Notes under the pieces: model-generated
The model's database searches: none
What the model was told of the DNA's origin: nothing
What the model saw: the letters and a program-made list of their open reading frames with translations, nothing else
Translations under genes and position numbers: made by a program
Source: Pedobacter sp. ASV28
GTDB taxonomy: Bacteria; Bacteroidota; Bacteroidia; Sphingobacteriales; Sphingobacteriaceae
Length of the DNA stretch: 64,000 bases
Assembly (NCBI RefSeq): GCF_016428855.1
Contig: NZ_JAELTN010000026.1
Span: forward strand, 1-64,000
Direction of reading: 5' to 3'
Shown here: piece after piece, positions 40,987-54,237 of the stretch
Layout of the letters: the number at the start of each line of letters is the position of its first letter
Numbering within the stretch: position 1 is the stretch's first letter

Positions 40987-41044
40987 TACTTGTCATTCGG
41001 GGCTGCCAGGAACAAAGCCTTCGCTTTACCTAGAATGACAAGTA
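40987..41044. repeat. Hairpin repeat element (TACTTGTCATTC inverted repeat)
   Basis: TACTTGTCATTC (40987-40998) and GAATGACAAGTA (41033-41044) are perfect 12-bp inverted repeats around a 34-base loop that itself contains CAAAGC/GCTTT-like pairing. Similar GTCATTC...GAATGAC elements are dispersed in many Bacteroidota genomes. It sits between the DUF5123 and GH43 genes and could act as a partial terminator or mRNA-stabilising hairpin. Confidence 0.7.
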
Positions 41045-41069
41045 GGATATGTATGTTAGCACCTTAATT

Positions 41070-42719
41070 TTAATATGTCCAACGTGGGTCTCCAATTGGT
41101 GCGCCCGCAGTGCTGGCCGTTCGCAAAGGCGAGGTTGCCGGCAGGGTAAAGTTATCGGTTGTACTTACCCAGTTTAAGTTTACCGTTTGATTATTTGCTT
41201 GCGTGGTAATTGTGGCAGGAAATGTAAGTGCACTACCTCCGTTTGTATTTACAAAATTAAAAGTATTGTTATTGTTAAATACCACACCTGATCCTGTTCC
41301 AGTGGCACGTATGGTTACGGCATTTACCGTTGCACCCACCCTTGGCACATTGGCAATGATGCTGTTGGTCATGTTGAACCTTACCGGGTTTGCATTAGCG
41401 TCCATAAACACATAATTCGTACTGGCCCCAAAATAATTGAAAGTACAATAATCTACCGTAACTACTGGCGGGGTTGAAGGAATGACCGTAGAACAGGTTA
41501 GCAAAGCCCTACCAATATTATAAAAAGTAGACTTTGTTATGTTTAACGCATTAAATTGTAGCTTATCCAGATGGAAGAAAGTATAGCCCAGGGTACTTCC
41601 AATATCGTAAACAATAGAATTGTTAACAGTAATATAGTCCATTTTATAAGAACCCGCCGCTGCTCCCCTATTGGCACGCAGAAAACTGGTGGTGGCTCCA
41701 TGCACAATGCTGTTATTAATAACAACCGGCGCAAATGACGCCAGCTCTGCATCGGCCAGAACACCAGTTAGGTTAATGAAATATAATGATCCGGAAGGAG
41801 TACCATCTAATTCCACACCATCCAGCTTTATACCCGCACCTGTACCTCTCAAGGTAAATTCCCTGAAATTAATTTTAGTATCCAAGGGGTTTCCCGAGGT
41901 CGATTTTAACGTCACCGATTTTTGCAATAGCGTAAAAACACTAGTTCCTGCGCTATAGGTTCCCGGATTTAAACCAATTATCGCATCGTTAGCTGCAGCA
42001 TTTACAGCGGCCACAATATCGTCTCCCGGGTTTAATGTTACCGCATACACCGTTGGGCTTAAGGTATTAAAGGTTAATATTCCCTTACTTTTTACACCTT
42101 CATAAATTTCGGCCGTATATTTCACGCCTGCGTCTAGGCCGGTAATCAATTTTACACCTGTTGTGCCTTCTGTGCCACTTATGGTATAATCCATTGTATT
42201 GCCACCATCCCTCGTTAAGGTTATTTTGTTTAATCCTGTAGTTGGTTTCCAACGTAAGGTAACTTGTGTCTCTTTAATTTCCAATTCCCGAATGGGCAGG
42301 AACAATTGTTCGCCAGAAATGGAGAACGAACTGCTTACCAACCAATTCGATTCGGGCTGGTTATTGGTGGATAAAGTTTTTATCCTTACATAATACTTTT
42401 TACGCACCTTAAGCTTATCATCGTCAACGGTTACACCTGCCGTATCTGTCTGTAGTGAAAATTCAGAAGTTGCAAAAGTCGAATCCTGTGAAAACTCTGT
42501 GGCATACGAAAGTTTCAGATTTGAGGTCAGCAATGGTGCCGTCCAGGTAATCTTTGCAGAAGATTGGGTTGTTTTTATGGATATGCGTGATGGCTTAAAA
42601 AGACGAGGTTCTTCCAAGCCTTCGTTTGGATCGTTCTTTTTGCAGGCATAGACCAGGGCAGTTAACGCTACAAGCAATAACAGCTGCCATCCTTTATTTA
42701 AAATGATATTCGTTTTCAT
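41070..42719 (-). CDS. Surface lipoprotein with FN3, DUF4957 and DUF5123 domains
   Basis: About 549 residues from the ATG at 42719 (MKTNIILNKGW). The upstream ATG at 42746 adds nine residues before the signal. Lipobox near LVYACKKN. Order: FN3-like domains (about 40-220), then a right-handed beta-helix typical of DUF4957/DUF5123 proteins, ending in SPLRTASTAGAPIGDPRWTY. Such proteins accompany SusCD pairs of hemicellulose and pectin loci and probably bind glycan at the cell surface. No lyase residues could be identified. It follows susD by 47 bp. Confidence 0.8.
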   Translation of the reverse strand: MKTNIILNKGWQLLLLVALTALVYACKKNDPNEGLEEPRLFKPSRISIKTTQSSAKITWTAPLLTSNLKLSYATEFSQDSTFATSEFSLQTDTAGVTVDDDKLKVRKKYYVRIKTLSTNNQPESNWLVSSSFSISGEQLFLPIRELEIKETQVTLRWKPTTGLNKITLTRDGGNTMDYTISGTEGTTGVKLITGLDAGVKYTAEIYEGVKSKGILTFNTLSPTVYAVTLNPGDDIVAAVNAAANDAIIGLNPGTYSAGTSVFTLLQKSVTLKSTSGNPLDTKINFREFTLRGTGAGIKLDGVELDGTPSGSLYFINLTGVLADAELASFAPVVINNSIVHGATTSFLRANRGAAAGSYKMDYITVNNSIVYDIGSTLGYTFFHLDKLQFNALNITKSTFYNIGRALLTCSTVIPSTPPVVTVDYCTFNYFGASTNYVFMDANANPVRFNMTNSIIANVPRVGATVNAVTIRATGTGSGVVFNNNNTFNFVNTNGGSALTFPATITTQANNQTVNLNWVSTTDNFTLPATSPLRTASTAGAPIGDPRWTY

Positions 42720-42766
42720 CTGTTTGAATTTTGTTTTCAGCGGCAATGAGCTTCATTGCAAATCAA

Positions 42767-44602
42767 TTAATAGCCAAAGTTTTGTGTGATCTTGGTATTG
42801 TATAACAATATATTTTGATTGAAAGGAAATACTTCTTTCTTGTTCGATTCGAAGTAAGTGGCAAAACCCGTAGATGGACCTGTAATATACTCTTCATTTA
42901 TCGAGGCACGCCAGTTTTTGGTCGTATAACCCGTAGGCGCACTCGAAGTACCCTGTCCTGGTTGAAAAAGGGTAACCGAAGGCGAACCTCCATAAGTATC
43001 TAAAGTAGCAAATTCTTGCTGAGAGGAAACAATGTTATAAGCGGCAGGCTTACTGTACACATATTTAGGAATATTAACATAAACGCCTGTGCCATCCATT
43101 AACGCCCTTAATTTAACTCGGGTTTCTGCAAATTTAGCCCCCATTAAATTCCAACGGATCAAATCATATTTTCTAATGGCCTCTCCCCCAAATTCCAACA
43201 ACCTTTCTTTTACTATAGCTTCAAAAAAGCCTGTATAATCTGTGGGAATGGCGGGTATTAGATCCAAATGATCCTTAAAGGCACGCTGCCTAACTTCCAG
43301 CAGCGCATTTTGTGCCAATATTGTTGGGGCACCATTTAGTTCATTATCTGCCTCGGCAAACATCAATAAGATATCTGCAAACCGAAGTACTGGCCAATTT
43401 ACCGCCAGGGTTTGCGTGGTGCCATAAATATTTGTCCATGATTTCCTAAACTTGGCATCGGTCATGTTATTTAAGGTATTCATTACTTTTTGGCCATTAC
43501 CATCTATTTCATAAGATCCAATCGTGACATCACGTCGGCAATCACCTATTTGATCAAACTCATAAAAATAGGTGGCAATAGCAGTCATCCCTCCACCACC
43601 CTGGCCAAACCTCGATGCAGTATTAAAACGTATACCATTATAATAACCCAATTTGGTATCGGTTCTTGAACCTGCACCAAAGGCCCCAACTTCAAACATG
43701 AGTTCATTTTCGGCATCAAATCTAGTGGCCGTATGCAGCGATTTAAATATGTTCTCGTAAACAGGGTTTAAATTGTTATACGTACGGTCATCTAGCAGGG
43801 CTTTGCATTCGTTATAAGCTATCTGATAATACTTTTTATAATCGCTGCTACGTTCCATGGTATGGGTTTCCTTATTCATCATATATCCACCACGAAATAG
43901 GGCAATACGGGCCCTTAAACCTTTTATAGCTCCCCTAGTCCATCTTGTGCTGGTAAACTCTTCTGACTTTGCACCAGAAAACTGATCGTTCTTCAAGGGC
44001 ATTAGTTTTTCGGCGGTTGCCAAATCATCTAATAAACGATCTAGTATGGCCGTACCTGCCGTAACTGGCACATCCCATACCGGCGTATCGCTAGAAGGTT
44101 CCCATTGCGCAACCACACTGCCCCAATTTCTTACCAGGATAAAATACAGCAACGACCTTAGCGTTAAGGCTTCTGACAAATACTTACCCATTAGCACCTT
44201 GCTTGTGGCCCCATCTGCATACAAAGGTGAATTGCTAATGCCTTTGATACAAAGATTAGCACGTTCTATACCGGTGTAAAGTTGTTTGTAGCCTCCCTCC
44301 AATTCTCCATTTTCGAAATTAGCACCATACATACTAATACCTCTGCGGTCTTGGGCGCTATAACTGCCCGAGGTCTTAAATTCATCGGTCGACAATGCCC
44401 AAACCATACCTTCTTTGGTAATACCATTATCTCCAGGTAATACATTATAGATACCCAAAATAGCCGTATTGGTATTGGATGTACTTTCGAAAGTAGCTTT
44501 AAGTGATATCGTTGATGGGTTTTCGATATCCAGATATTTTTTACACGAACTACCTACAGCAGTAAGTAATAGAATCAATGATATTTTATAAATCGATTTC
44601 AT
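42767..44602 (-). CDS. susD: SusD/RagB-family outer-membrane glycan-binding lipoprotein
   Basis: This 611-residue lipoprotein (AVGSSCKKYLDIENPST, Cys about residue 20) forms the lid over the SusC transporter. Tetratricopeptide-like helical regions and the characteristic ends of the SusD domain are visible, including RFADILLMFAEADNELNG (about 415-432) and the YDLIRWNLM segment near 485. It lies 22 bp downstream of susC and forms the core glycan-uptake pair. Ligand is unknown. Neighbouring GH43 and GH3 enzymes suggest xylan- or arabinan-derived oligosaccharides. Confidence 0.93.
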   Translation of the reverse strand: MKSIYKISLILLLTAVGSSCKKYLDIENPSTISLKATFESTSNTNTAILGIYNVLPGDNGITKEGMVWALSTDEFKTSGSYSAQDRRGISMYGANFENGELEGGYKQLYTGIERANLCIKGISNSPLYADGATSKVLMGKYLSEALTLRSLLYFILVRNWGSVVAQWEPSSDTPVWDVPVTAGTAILDRLLDDLATAEKLMPLKNDQFSGAKSEEFTSTRWTRGAIKGLRARIALFRGGYMMNKETHTMERSSDYKKYYQIAYNECKALLDDRTYNNLNPVYENIFKSLHTATRFDAENELMFEVGAFGAGSRTDTKLGYYNGIRFNTASRFGQGGGGMTAIATYFYEFDQIGDCRRDVTIGSYEIDGNGQKVMNTLNNMTDAKFRKSWTNIYGTTQTLAVNWPVLRFADILLMFAEADNELNGAPTILAQNALLEVRQRAFKDHLDLIPAIPTDYTGFFEAIVKERLLEFGGEAIRKYDLIRWNLMGAKFAETRVKLRALMDGTGVYVNIPKYVYSKPAAYNIVSSQQEFATLDTYGGSPSVTLFQPGQGTSSAPTGYTTKNWRASINEEYITGPSTGFATYFESNKKEVFPFNQNILLYNTKITQNFGY

Positions 44603-44624
44603 TTTTAATGAGCTTAAGTAGAGA

Positions 44625-47600
44625 TTAAAAACTGACTTCCAAACCCGCTAACATATAACGGCTTCTCGGATATGCCGCATAATCTACACCTGGTGTAAGT
44701 GGATTACTACGGCGCGTATTCGCCTCTGGGTCATAACCTGTATATTTAGTAAAAGTGTATAAATTGTTTACCGTTGCGTATATCCGAAATTTCGAAAACA
44801 CTTTTGTACGACTTAAAAAGCTTTGAGGTAAAGAATAACCTAAAGTAACGTTACTTATACGAAGGAAAGAACCATCTTCTATAGCATAAGAAGTAAGGAT
44901 ATACTGTCCGGCAGCAGGTGTCCAAAAGTTCGTGTTTTTATTCATCTCGGTCAATTGCCCTGGTTCGGTTACCTTCTTCCCATTGTCATCAAACCACCTC
45001 CACCTGTTCTTCACATCGCTCAACATGTTGTTGTCCTTATAAAGATATTGTCCGGTAAACTCGGTTTTATTGGCATTATAGGTTTCGTTTCCAACAGAGA
45101 AGTTCATGAAAACACTCAAATCGAAATTCTTATAGCGAAACTGTTGGTTAATACCTCCTGCGAAATTTGGAAAAGCATTACCTAAAACGGTTTTGTCGGC
45201 TTCTGTAATGTCATCGCCTGGGGTATTGGACAGTTTTTTCAGCTTCATATCTCCCGGTTGTGGGTCTTTACCTCCTAAAGCTACAGCCCTGGCGTTAGGT
45301 ACACCTGCTTTCAGTTTATAAGTATAGGTATTTGCAGTAGCATTATAGGTCACATCGAAATCCTGAATTTCATAACGGCCATCACTTACATACCCAAAAT
45401 ACTGGCCCACAGGCGAACCTACCTGCACCAGAAAATCGGCTCCATTAATGCCTCCCGAAGAAGCAGGATAAGAGCTAAATGGCATGCCAAATTGATCTAC
45501 CCCCAAACTTACGATGCGGTTTTTGTTGAAAGCTACGTTTGCGCTTATGTTATAACTAAAATTCTTGCTTTCTGCAGCTATACCACTTAACTGCACTTCG
45601 ATGCCCTTGTTAGAGGTTTTTCCTATATTCTGTTGCTGGTTATCCCAACCGGTAGAAGAAGGCACCCTCGCTGAAAGCAATAAATCTTTTGTATGGTTGC
45701 TATATACATCGATTGTGGCATTTAAACGGTTTTTGAAGAAGGCAAGATCCAATCCAAGGTTTCTGGAAACTGTTGTTTCCCATTTGATATCTGGATTGGA
45801 CAAGGCATTGGGGGCAAAACCTGGCGATACGGCTTCGCCTACTGCATAGCCATAATTACTCCCGCCTAAATAAAGTGTTTTCCATAAATCAACACCAATT
45901 CTGTTATTTCCACCGGCACCATAACTCGCTCTAACTTTTAAGTCGTTTAACCATTTGAAATCAAGCTTTTTAAAGAAATCCTCGCGACTTATTCTCCAGG
46001 CCAATTGTCCAGAAGGGAATAGTGCATTTCTATTTTGCGGTGCAAATAAAGAGGAGGCGTCATTCCTGATGATGAAGGAAGCCAAATAGCGATCTTTGTA
46101 GTTGTAAGAAGCACGGCCAAATAAAGAAAACAACCTGTTGGCCGATTCGGAAGTAGTTGGCGCATCTTGCACTCCGCCATTGGGCGGGGTAGCTTTTTGT
46201 ATACCTGCAAGCGCTTGTTCTGGAGTTAAATCTGCAGGAAGCCATTTCGTGGTATTTGCAAAGGTACGGCCCTTACTTTGGTTAATCTCCTGCCCTAGCA
46301 AAAAATTGAAGCTATGGGATTTATTGATCTTAAAGTCATAAGCCAAGGTGTTGGTATTGGTCAATGTTAAAACTGAACCATTAGATATGGTAACCACAGG
46401 TAGGTTTCCGTTTTGGCGGGCCACCCCTGTTACGGCACTATTATACTGATCATTTCTTCGCTCTGTATTATTAATCCCCACTAGGGTTCTTAGTGTTAAA
46501 CCTTTAATAATATTATACTGCGCATAGGCACTGGTAATCAATTGATTGTTATAATCATTTTTGGTTACCGAATATGCACCCAACACAGGATTGATCAGAT
46601 TGGTCTGATTGGCATAGTCAGGATCAAATTCATCCACAAAGGTAAGCTGCCCTGGTTCGTCATATGGACGATAACGTACCGCATTCCTTAAGCTGTTATT
46701 ACTTTGGGAACCTGAATTTGATGTACCCGCTCCCCAAACCTTCTGGCGACTGTATCGGGCATTAAATCCAAAACGAAATTTATCTGAAGCGGTATTATCA
46801 AAACGAAACGACACATAGGTTCTGCCAGCTCCCGAATTGAGCATGATACCATCTTCGTTATAATTATTGATATTTAAATTATAATTGGAAGTCTTGGTAC
46901 CTCCCGTAATGGTTAAATTTTCAGTATGCGACCAAGCATTACGACCAAATACACGATCTTGCCAATCGCTAAAAGCAATGTTCTTGTAAATATCAAGATC
47001 ATCAAATGTGCCATAGGTCCTGGCGAAAGCATCTTTAGTTTGTTGATCGGTATTGTTGTTATACAATTGATATTGATACATTACAAAATCGTAAGGCTTT
47101 AATACCTCCAGCTCATTGGTTATACTGCGTACGCCGCCAAAAATATTTAGCGAGACCAAGGTTCGTGCATTTTTACCTGTTTTTGTCGTAATTAAAACTA
47201 CCCCATTGGCGCCCCTAGCACCATAAATAGCAGTAGAAGCCACATCCTTTAGTACATCTATAGACTGTATTTCCTGAGGGGATATTACCGAAAGGGCATT
47301 TTCAATCTGTACTCCATCTACAATATACAAGGGCGAGTTGTCTTGGGTAATAGATCCTCCGGCCCTTACCCTTACCTGTATTTCGGCGCCTGGCTTACCT
47401 TCAGAAGTAATTACCGATACCCCAGCCAATTTTCCGGCCAATGCCTCGGCAGCGGTGGCCACTGGAAAATCTTTCAGGTCTTTCGCACTGACGGAAGAAA
47501 CGGAACCGGTAACGGCATCTTTTGAGACGGATGCATAGCCAATATTAACCACCTGAACCTCTTTCAGCATAGATGCCTCGTCTTCATACAAGGTGATGTT

Positions 47601-47873
47601 TATATCGTTTTGATTGGTAATTCCCATTTCCACGGTCCTGAAGCCCAAATAGCTGGCCGCGATTGTAGAGTTGCCTTTGGTGGGAATGTTAATTTTAAAT
47701 TTGCCATCAGCGTCTGTCTGCACTTGTATTTTTGTGCCCTTAACGGTAACGGTAACTCCGGCAATCGCTTCTTTACCCGCATCCACAACCCTGCCCGTAA
47801 TTGTTCGCGTTTGACCTCTTACCTGAGCGCAGAACAGCAACAGCAAAATTGTCTGAAGTATAACTCCTTTCAT
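44625..47873 (-). CDS. susC: SusC-family TonB-dependent outer-membrane transporter
   Basis: About 1082 residues from the ATG at 47873 (MKGVILQTILLLLFCAQVRG). The ATG at 47897 adds eight residues. A signal peptide is followed by a carboxypeptidase-regulatory-like domain (ITGRVVDAGKEAIAGVTVTV), a plug domain with the SusC-type block SPLYIVDGVQIENALSVISP and DVLKDVASTAIYGARGANGV, then a 22-strand barrel ending RSRYMLAGLEVSF. It imports oligosaccharide using TonB energy. First gene of the operon susC-susD-DUF5123-GH43-GH3. No N-terminal STN domain, so sigma/anti-sigma signalling through this protein is unlikely. Confidence 0.95.
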   Translation of the reverse strand: MKGVILQTILLLLFCAQVRGQTRTITGRVVDAGKEAIAGVTVTVKGTKIQVQTDADGKFKINIPTKGNSTIAASYLGFRTVEMGITNQNDINITLYEDEASMLKEVQVVNIGYASVSKDAVTGSVSSVSAKDLKDFPVATAAEALAGKLAGVSVITSEGKPGAEIQVRVRAGGSITQDNSPLYIVDGVQIENALSVISPQEIQSIDVLKDVASTAIYGARGANGVVLITTKTGKNARTLVSLNIFGGVRSITNELEVLKPYDFVMYQYQLYNNNTDQQTKDAFARTYGTFDDLDIYKNIAFSDWQDRVFGRNAWSHTENLTITGGTKTSNYNLNINNYNEDGIMLNSGAGRTYVSFRFDNTASDKFRFGFNARYSRQKVWGAGTSNSGSQSNNSLRNAVRYRPYDEPGQLTFVDEFDPDYANQTNLINPVLGAYSVTKNDYNNQLITSAYAQYNIIKGLTLRTLVGINNTERRNDQYNSAVTGVARQNGNLPVVTISNGSVLTLTNTNTLAYDFKINKSHSFNFLLGQEINQSKGRTFANTTKWLPADLTPEQALAGIQKATPPNGGVQDAPTTSESANRLFSLFGRASYNYKDRYLASFIIRNDASSLFAPQNRNALFPSGQLAWRISREDFFKKLDFKWLNDLKVRASYGAGGNNRIGVDLWKTLYLGGSNYGYAVGEAVSPGFAPNALSNPDIKWETTVSRNLGLDLAFFKNRLNATIDVYSNHTKDLLLSARVPSSTGWDNQQQNIGKTSNKGIEVQLSGIAAESKNFSYNISANVAFNKNRIVSLGVDQFGMPFSSYPASSGGINGADFLVQVGSPVGQYFGYVSDGRYEIQDFDVTYNATANTYTYKLKAGVPNARAVALGGKDPQPGDMKLKKLSNTPGDDITEADKTVLGNAFPNFAGGINQQFRYKNFDLSVFMNFSVGNETYNANKTEFTGQYLYKDNNMLSDVKNRWRWFDDNGKKVTEPGQLTEMNKNTNFWTPAAGQYILTSYAIEDGSFLRISNVTLGYSLPQSFLSRTKVFSKFRIYATVNNLYTFTKYTGYDPEANTRRSNPLTPGVDYAAYPRSRYMLAGLEVSF

Positions 47874-48012
47874 AACTTGGTTAGTTTTTAGCCTCAACAG
47901 GAGCGTGCCTGTTTAGCCTTTGGTTTAACATTTATATTTAGTTAGTGCCCACTTATCCGTAAAACTTTTCCTGCATGCAAGAAATAGCCATACAAACCTA
48001 GCGTAGCTAACA

Positions 48013-48020
48013 CAAACATA
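48013..48020 (-). promoter_or_regulatory. Candidate Bacteroidota -7 element (TAnnTTTG) for susC
   Basis: On the minus strand TATGTTTG matches the Bacteroidota -7 consensus, about 140 bp upstream of the susC start. This leaves a long 5' leader, common for susC genes. A clear -33 TTTG was not seen at the ideal distance. The assignment is tentative. Confidence 0.35.
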
Positions 48021-48219
48021 AATAGAGCCCAGAAATGAAAGGTTTAAAAATTGATTGAAGAGGTTTAAAATCTGATAAAATTTGGCATATAACCCAAAAT
48101 TACTCATTTTAGGTGCCATGGCAGGGCATTTAACTATCCTATTTTATACGAAACTATTTTTTACATTTTAAATAAAAAGACTTATCTGATTAAAGCTATC
48201 CAATGCTACAGTATAGTTT

Positions 48220-48615
48220 TCAATCTAACTTCTCCTCATCACTAATAAGCGAAATGCTAAGACTGATGATCTGCTCAAGTTCTGCCAATTCATCCTTCAT
48301 TTGCCGAAAATTATGGCCTCCAAGTTCGTTATGGATCATATTAATTCTCGATCTGGTAATCTGCATCACTTTTAGCGAATGTTTAATCTTATTTTTGAGC
48401 TGCCTTTCATCAGCTAAATGTGTTTAAAAGGAAGAAAAATTATTAACGCCTATACCTATAAATATTGAGGCAAGGCCAGATATTACAATCTCAAGCGCAT
48501 TATTCTCCGTTAAGAAGGTCATGAATATTATAGCTATTCCACCCAAGATAAAAAGAAGAACCCCTGGCTTCTTAAATGTTACCCAAAATTCCTTGTATTT
48601 TTCTTTTTTTCGCAT
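48220..48615 (-). pseudogene. Small membrane protein gene split by an in-frame TAA
   Basis: The first 63 codons encode two membrane helices (PGVLLFILGGIAIIFMTFL and ALEIVISGLASIFIGIGV) and end NNFSSF at a TAA (48424-48426). The same frame stays open for a further 66 codons: THLADERQLKNKIKHSLKV, MQITRSRINMIHNELGG, then LAELEQIISLSISLISDEE, stop at 48220. The second part is a plausible cytoplasmic coiled coil and has no good start before its twentieth codon. A single two-helix plus coiled-coil protein broken by a nonsense change is the simplest reading. No family was named. Confidence 0.6.
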
Positions 48616-48713
48616 TTATGTATATGGTTTAACTTTTAAGTACCAAAAGGAACTGTTGGCCAAGAGCCTTTATTATACGGTAACAATTAGAGAATAAACG
48701 TTTTTATTGAAAC

Positions 48714-49349
48714 CTAGTATTCTATCCGATCAATAAATTCGGCTTGCATTACAGAGTCGATAAAAGCTTCCAGGTGTTCAGATCTACCCTGGAGCTGCCA
48801 GGTAATATAAACATGATCTGCTTCTCGGATGCGCTTCAGCAATTTTACCCTCAACTGATATTTGTTCATTATTTTTTCACAACGTTTCAATACATCATCG
48901 TTTAACTTTCCTTTTACCTTGAAGATTTTAGTTTGATTGAACAGGTCAATTCTCCTTTCTAAAAAGGAAAGTACGGCAAGTACAAAGAGGATCAGTACAC
49001 TTGCACACCCGGCTGCAAAATAATATCCTCCTCCAATTCCCATTCCAACAGCTGCTACTGCCCATATGCTCGCAGCAGTGGTTATGCCATTGATACGGTT
49101 ATCCCCCCTAAAGATTACACCAGCTCCTAAAAATCCAATTCCGGTTACAATGTTCGATGCAATACGATCGGGATTATCAGGTGAACCGATCACGTCAGAC
49201 ATTAACGTAAAGAAGCAAGAGCCGAATGAGATGAGTATCGTAGTCCTAAATCCTGCAGCCTTGCCCCTATATTCTCGTTCAGCCCCCACCAAACCTCCCC
49301 AAAGAATGGCCAACAGCAAACGAATTAAAATTTCAAAATTAAAGTCCAT
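48714..49349 (-). CDS. MgtC/SapB-family inner-membrane protein
   Basis: About 211 residues from the ATG at 49349 (MDFNFEILIRLLLAIL). An upstream ATG at 49382 is possible. Four to five membrane helices carry the MgtC hallmarks GLVGAEREYRGKAAGFRT, TGIGFLGAGVIFR and TTAASIWAVAAVGMGIGGG, followed by a soluble C-terminal ACT-like domain (about 145-210). The family is linked to magnesium homeostasis and, in pathogens, to F-ATPase modulation. Here a general housekeeping role is more likely. It is separate from both carbohydrate loci. Confidence 0.88.
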   Translation of the reverse strand: MDFNFEILIRLLLAILWGGLVGAEREYRGKAAGFRTTILISFGSCFFTLMSDVIGSPDNPDRIASNIVTGIGFLGAGVIFRGDNRINGITTAASIWAVAAVGMGIGGGYYFAAGCASVLILFVLAVLSFLERRIDLFNQTKIFKVKGKLNDDVLKRCEKIMNKYQLRVKLLKRIREADHVYITWQLQGRSEHLEAFIDSVMQAEFIDRIEY

Positions 49350-49382
49350 ACCATCTAAGCGTTTATAATCAAAATATAACAT

Positions 49383-49851
49383 TCTCTCAAGAATGGACCA
49401 GATTTACTTGCATTGTTAGTTAGTGCATCGTAGCGTAAAGTCACCTTGAAATATGAATGAAAATACGAAATTTTAGTGTATTGTAACAGGCTTATTTTAA
49501 AGCATGTACTTATCGGCCTAACGCTCTCAAAACCAGGCTATCTCTTAAGCCGAACTCGGGTTAATTTAATCTAAGTGCAATCACACCTTGCAATAGCTTT
49601 CAGTTTTTTTTTAATAAACGTATATATGAAGTTTTATGATTTAAATATAGCTTAACTACATTTAATATTATCTATATCCAACAAACATTGGGGCTAACGG
49701 CTAAACAAACCTAAACTAAATCGAAACTTTTATTTTCAAGAACGATTTCTAGCTATTATTAGAGGAAACCCCGCTATACTGTTTAGACGAAGGAGGTTTG
49801 TTCGTAAGCCAAAAGCGAGCAAGGTAGCTGTAAAATGATCTGCTTTAGCCC
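49383..49851. other. Gene-free spacer upstream of the MgtC-family gene
   Basis: No supported ORF or RNA gene. It is the 5' region of the minus-strand MgtC-family gene. I looked for a recognisable magnesium-sensing leader and could not identify one. Confidence 0.45.
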
Positions 49852-49899
49852 AAAAGATAAAAGTTGGTTTTGATGCATGATTATACCTCAAAACCAACT
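49852..49899 (-). terminator. Terminator downstream of the GH2-GH16 genes
   Basis: AGTTGGTTTTGA and TCAAAACCAACT form a perfect 12-bp inverted repeat around a 14-base loop (49862-49899). Read on the minus strand it is followed by TTTTATCTTTT. It lies 80 bp beyond the GH16 stop codon. Confidence 0.75.
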
Positions 49900-49978
49900 C
49901 CATTTCCCTTCCCTCTTTATCAATTAGAAAGGTACGATATTACTTTGGGCCAGTAAATTATGTGCATCAGTAACCTGA

Positions 49979-50839
49979 TTAACGGTTTGTCACACGTTGA
50001 TAAACCCTTACATAATCTACCTCAAAGCGATTGGGGAAAATGGTACTGCCCAATTCACCTCCATTCATACCCCCCATTGCCAAGTTCAGCAACATATAGT
50101 GTGGTTGTTTAAAGGGATTTAAGCCCACCTTATCCCTATTATTTAAGCTGCTCATTTCCACTTTATTCAACAAGATATCGTCTACATATAGTGCAATTGC
50201 ATTTTCATCCCAGTCCATCCTCCAAACATGAAACTTAGCGGCCCATTCTTTTCCGCCAAGCTTCACAATGTCTTTGGTGTTACTGAACCAATGGGCCTTG
50301 TATCGTTGATCGGTACCGACTGCAATATTGGCCAATAGCTTGTTGCTATAGTATTCCATAATGTCAATCTCTCCATTGGAAGGCCAGTCTCCGGCAACTC
50401 CCAAAGTCCACCAAGCGGGCCATAGGCCACTACTCACATCAATTTTGCCACGCATTACAAAACGGCCATATTGCCAGCTGTGCTTTCCAGCAGTATTGAT
50501 ACTTGAAGAGGTATACTCGATATTTTTTCGGGACGAAGCCCAATGGGTGCTTCCTTCGCTATATCTAGGATTATGCTTTAGTTCTTTTCTTGCTTCTATA
50601 ACCAACACCCCATTTTCGCACCAAGCATTATCTTCCTGGTACCATTGCAACTCTTGATTACGGACAAAACCTCGCTCAAATCTCCACTTTGTTGTATCTA
50701 ACTTTCCGTCATTATTAAATTCATCAGACCAAACCAGCTTATAGCCGTCTTTGGCAAACTCTTGTTGAGCACCGACGTTTAAACCACAAAAGAGTAATAA
50801 AGCTATGCTACCTATAACTGTAAATGAATACTTCATCAT
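49979..50839 (-). CDS. GH16 endo-glucanase/galactanase
   Basis: This 286-residue secreted beta-jelly-roll enzyme has a signal peptide 1-24 (NVGAQ). The catalytic motif E-x-D-x-x-E is E157-I-D159-I-M-E162, with nucleophile E157 and acid/base E162. The presence of M between D and E is the laminarinase/agarase-type arrangement. WSDEFN near residue 37 and the PYYMLLNLAMGG-like end are family-typical. It would cut internal beta-1,3 or beta-1,4 linkages. Last gene of the enzyme cluster, followed by a terminator. Confidence 0.9.
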   Translation of the reverse strand: MMKYSFTVIGSIALLLFCGLNVGAQQEFAKDGYKLVWSDEFNNDGKLDTTKWRFERGFVRNQELQWYQEDNAWCENGVLVIEARKELKHNPRYSEGSTHWASSRKNIEYTSSSINTAGKHSWQYGRFVMRGKIDVSSGLWPAWWTLGVAGDWPSNGEIDIMEYYSNKLLANIAVGTDQRYKAHWFSNTKDIVKLGGKEWAAKFHVWRMDWDENAIALYVDDILLNKVEMSSLNNRDKVGLNPFKQPHYMLLNLAMGGMNGGELGSTIFPNRFEVDYVRVYQRVTNR

Positions 50840-50908
50840 TATAACCTATATTAATATTTTTTTTGGCCAAAATGCCATTTTTTAATCCTGCTATGCTTTT
50901 TAGTTTAT

Positions 50909-54052
<3,144 letters not shown>

Positions 54053-54237
54053 TTATATTTAGTTATGTCTGACGATGTACATATGAATGCCTAAAGGCAC
54101 AAAAAATAATCGTATTATTGACGTTTATTAAAAGTATACATGAAATCGTTAATTTCCAAATCAATTGTAAATAAAACTGTAACATTATGGACGTAGCTGC
54201 TGATAGTAGGCGCTTTACAACTGGCCGAATTAATTTT

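Noticed and set aside
47925..48119. 64-codon minus-strand ORF upstream of susC
   Set aside because: It lies in the A+T-rich leader that contains the candidate -7 element and has no protein family features.
49383..49851. Magnesium riboswitch upstream of the MgtC-family gene
   Set aside because: No conserved M-box or other known leader pattern was recognised by eye. Only a structure search (for example Rfam) could decide.
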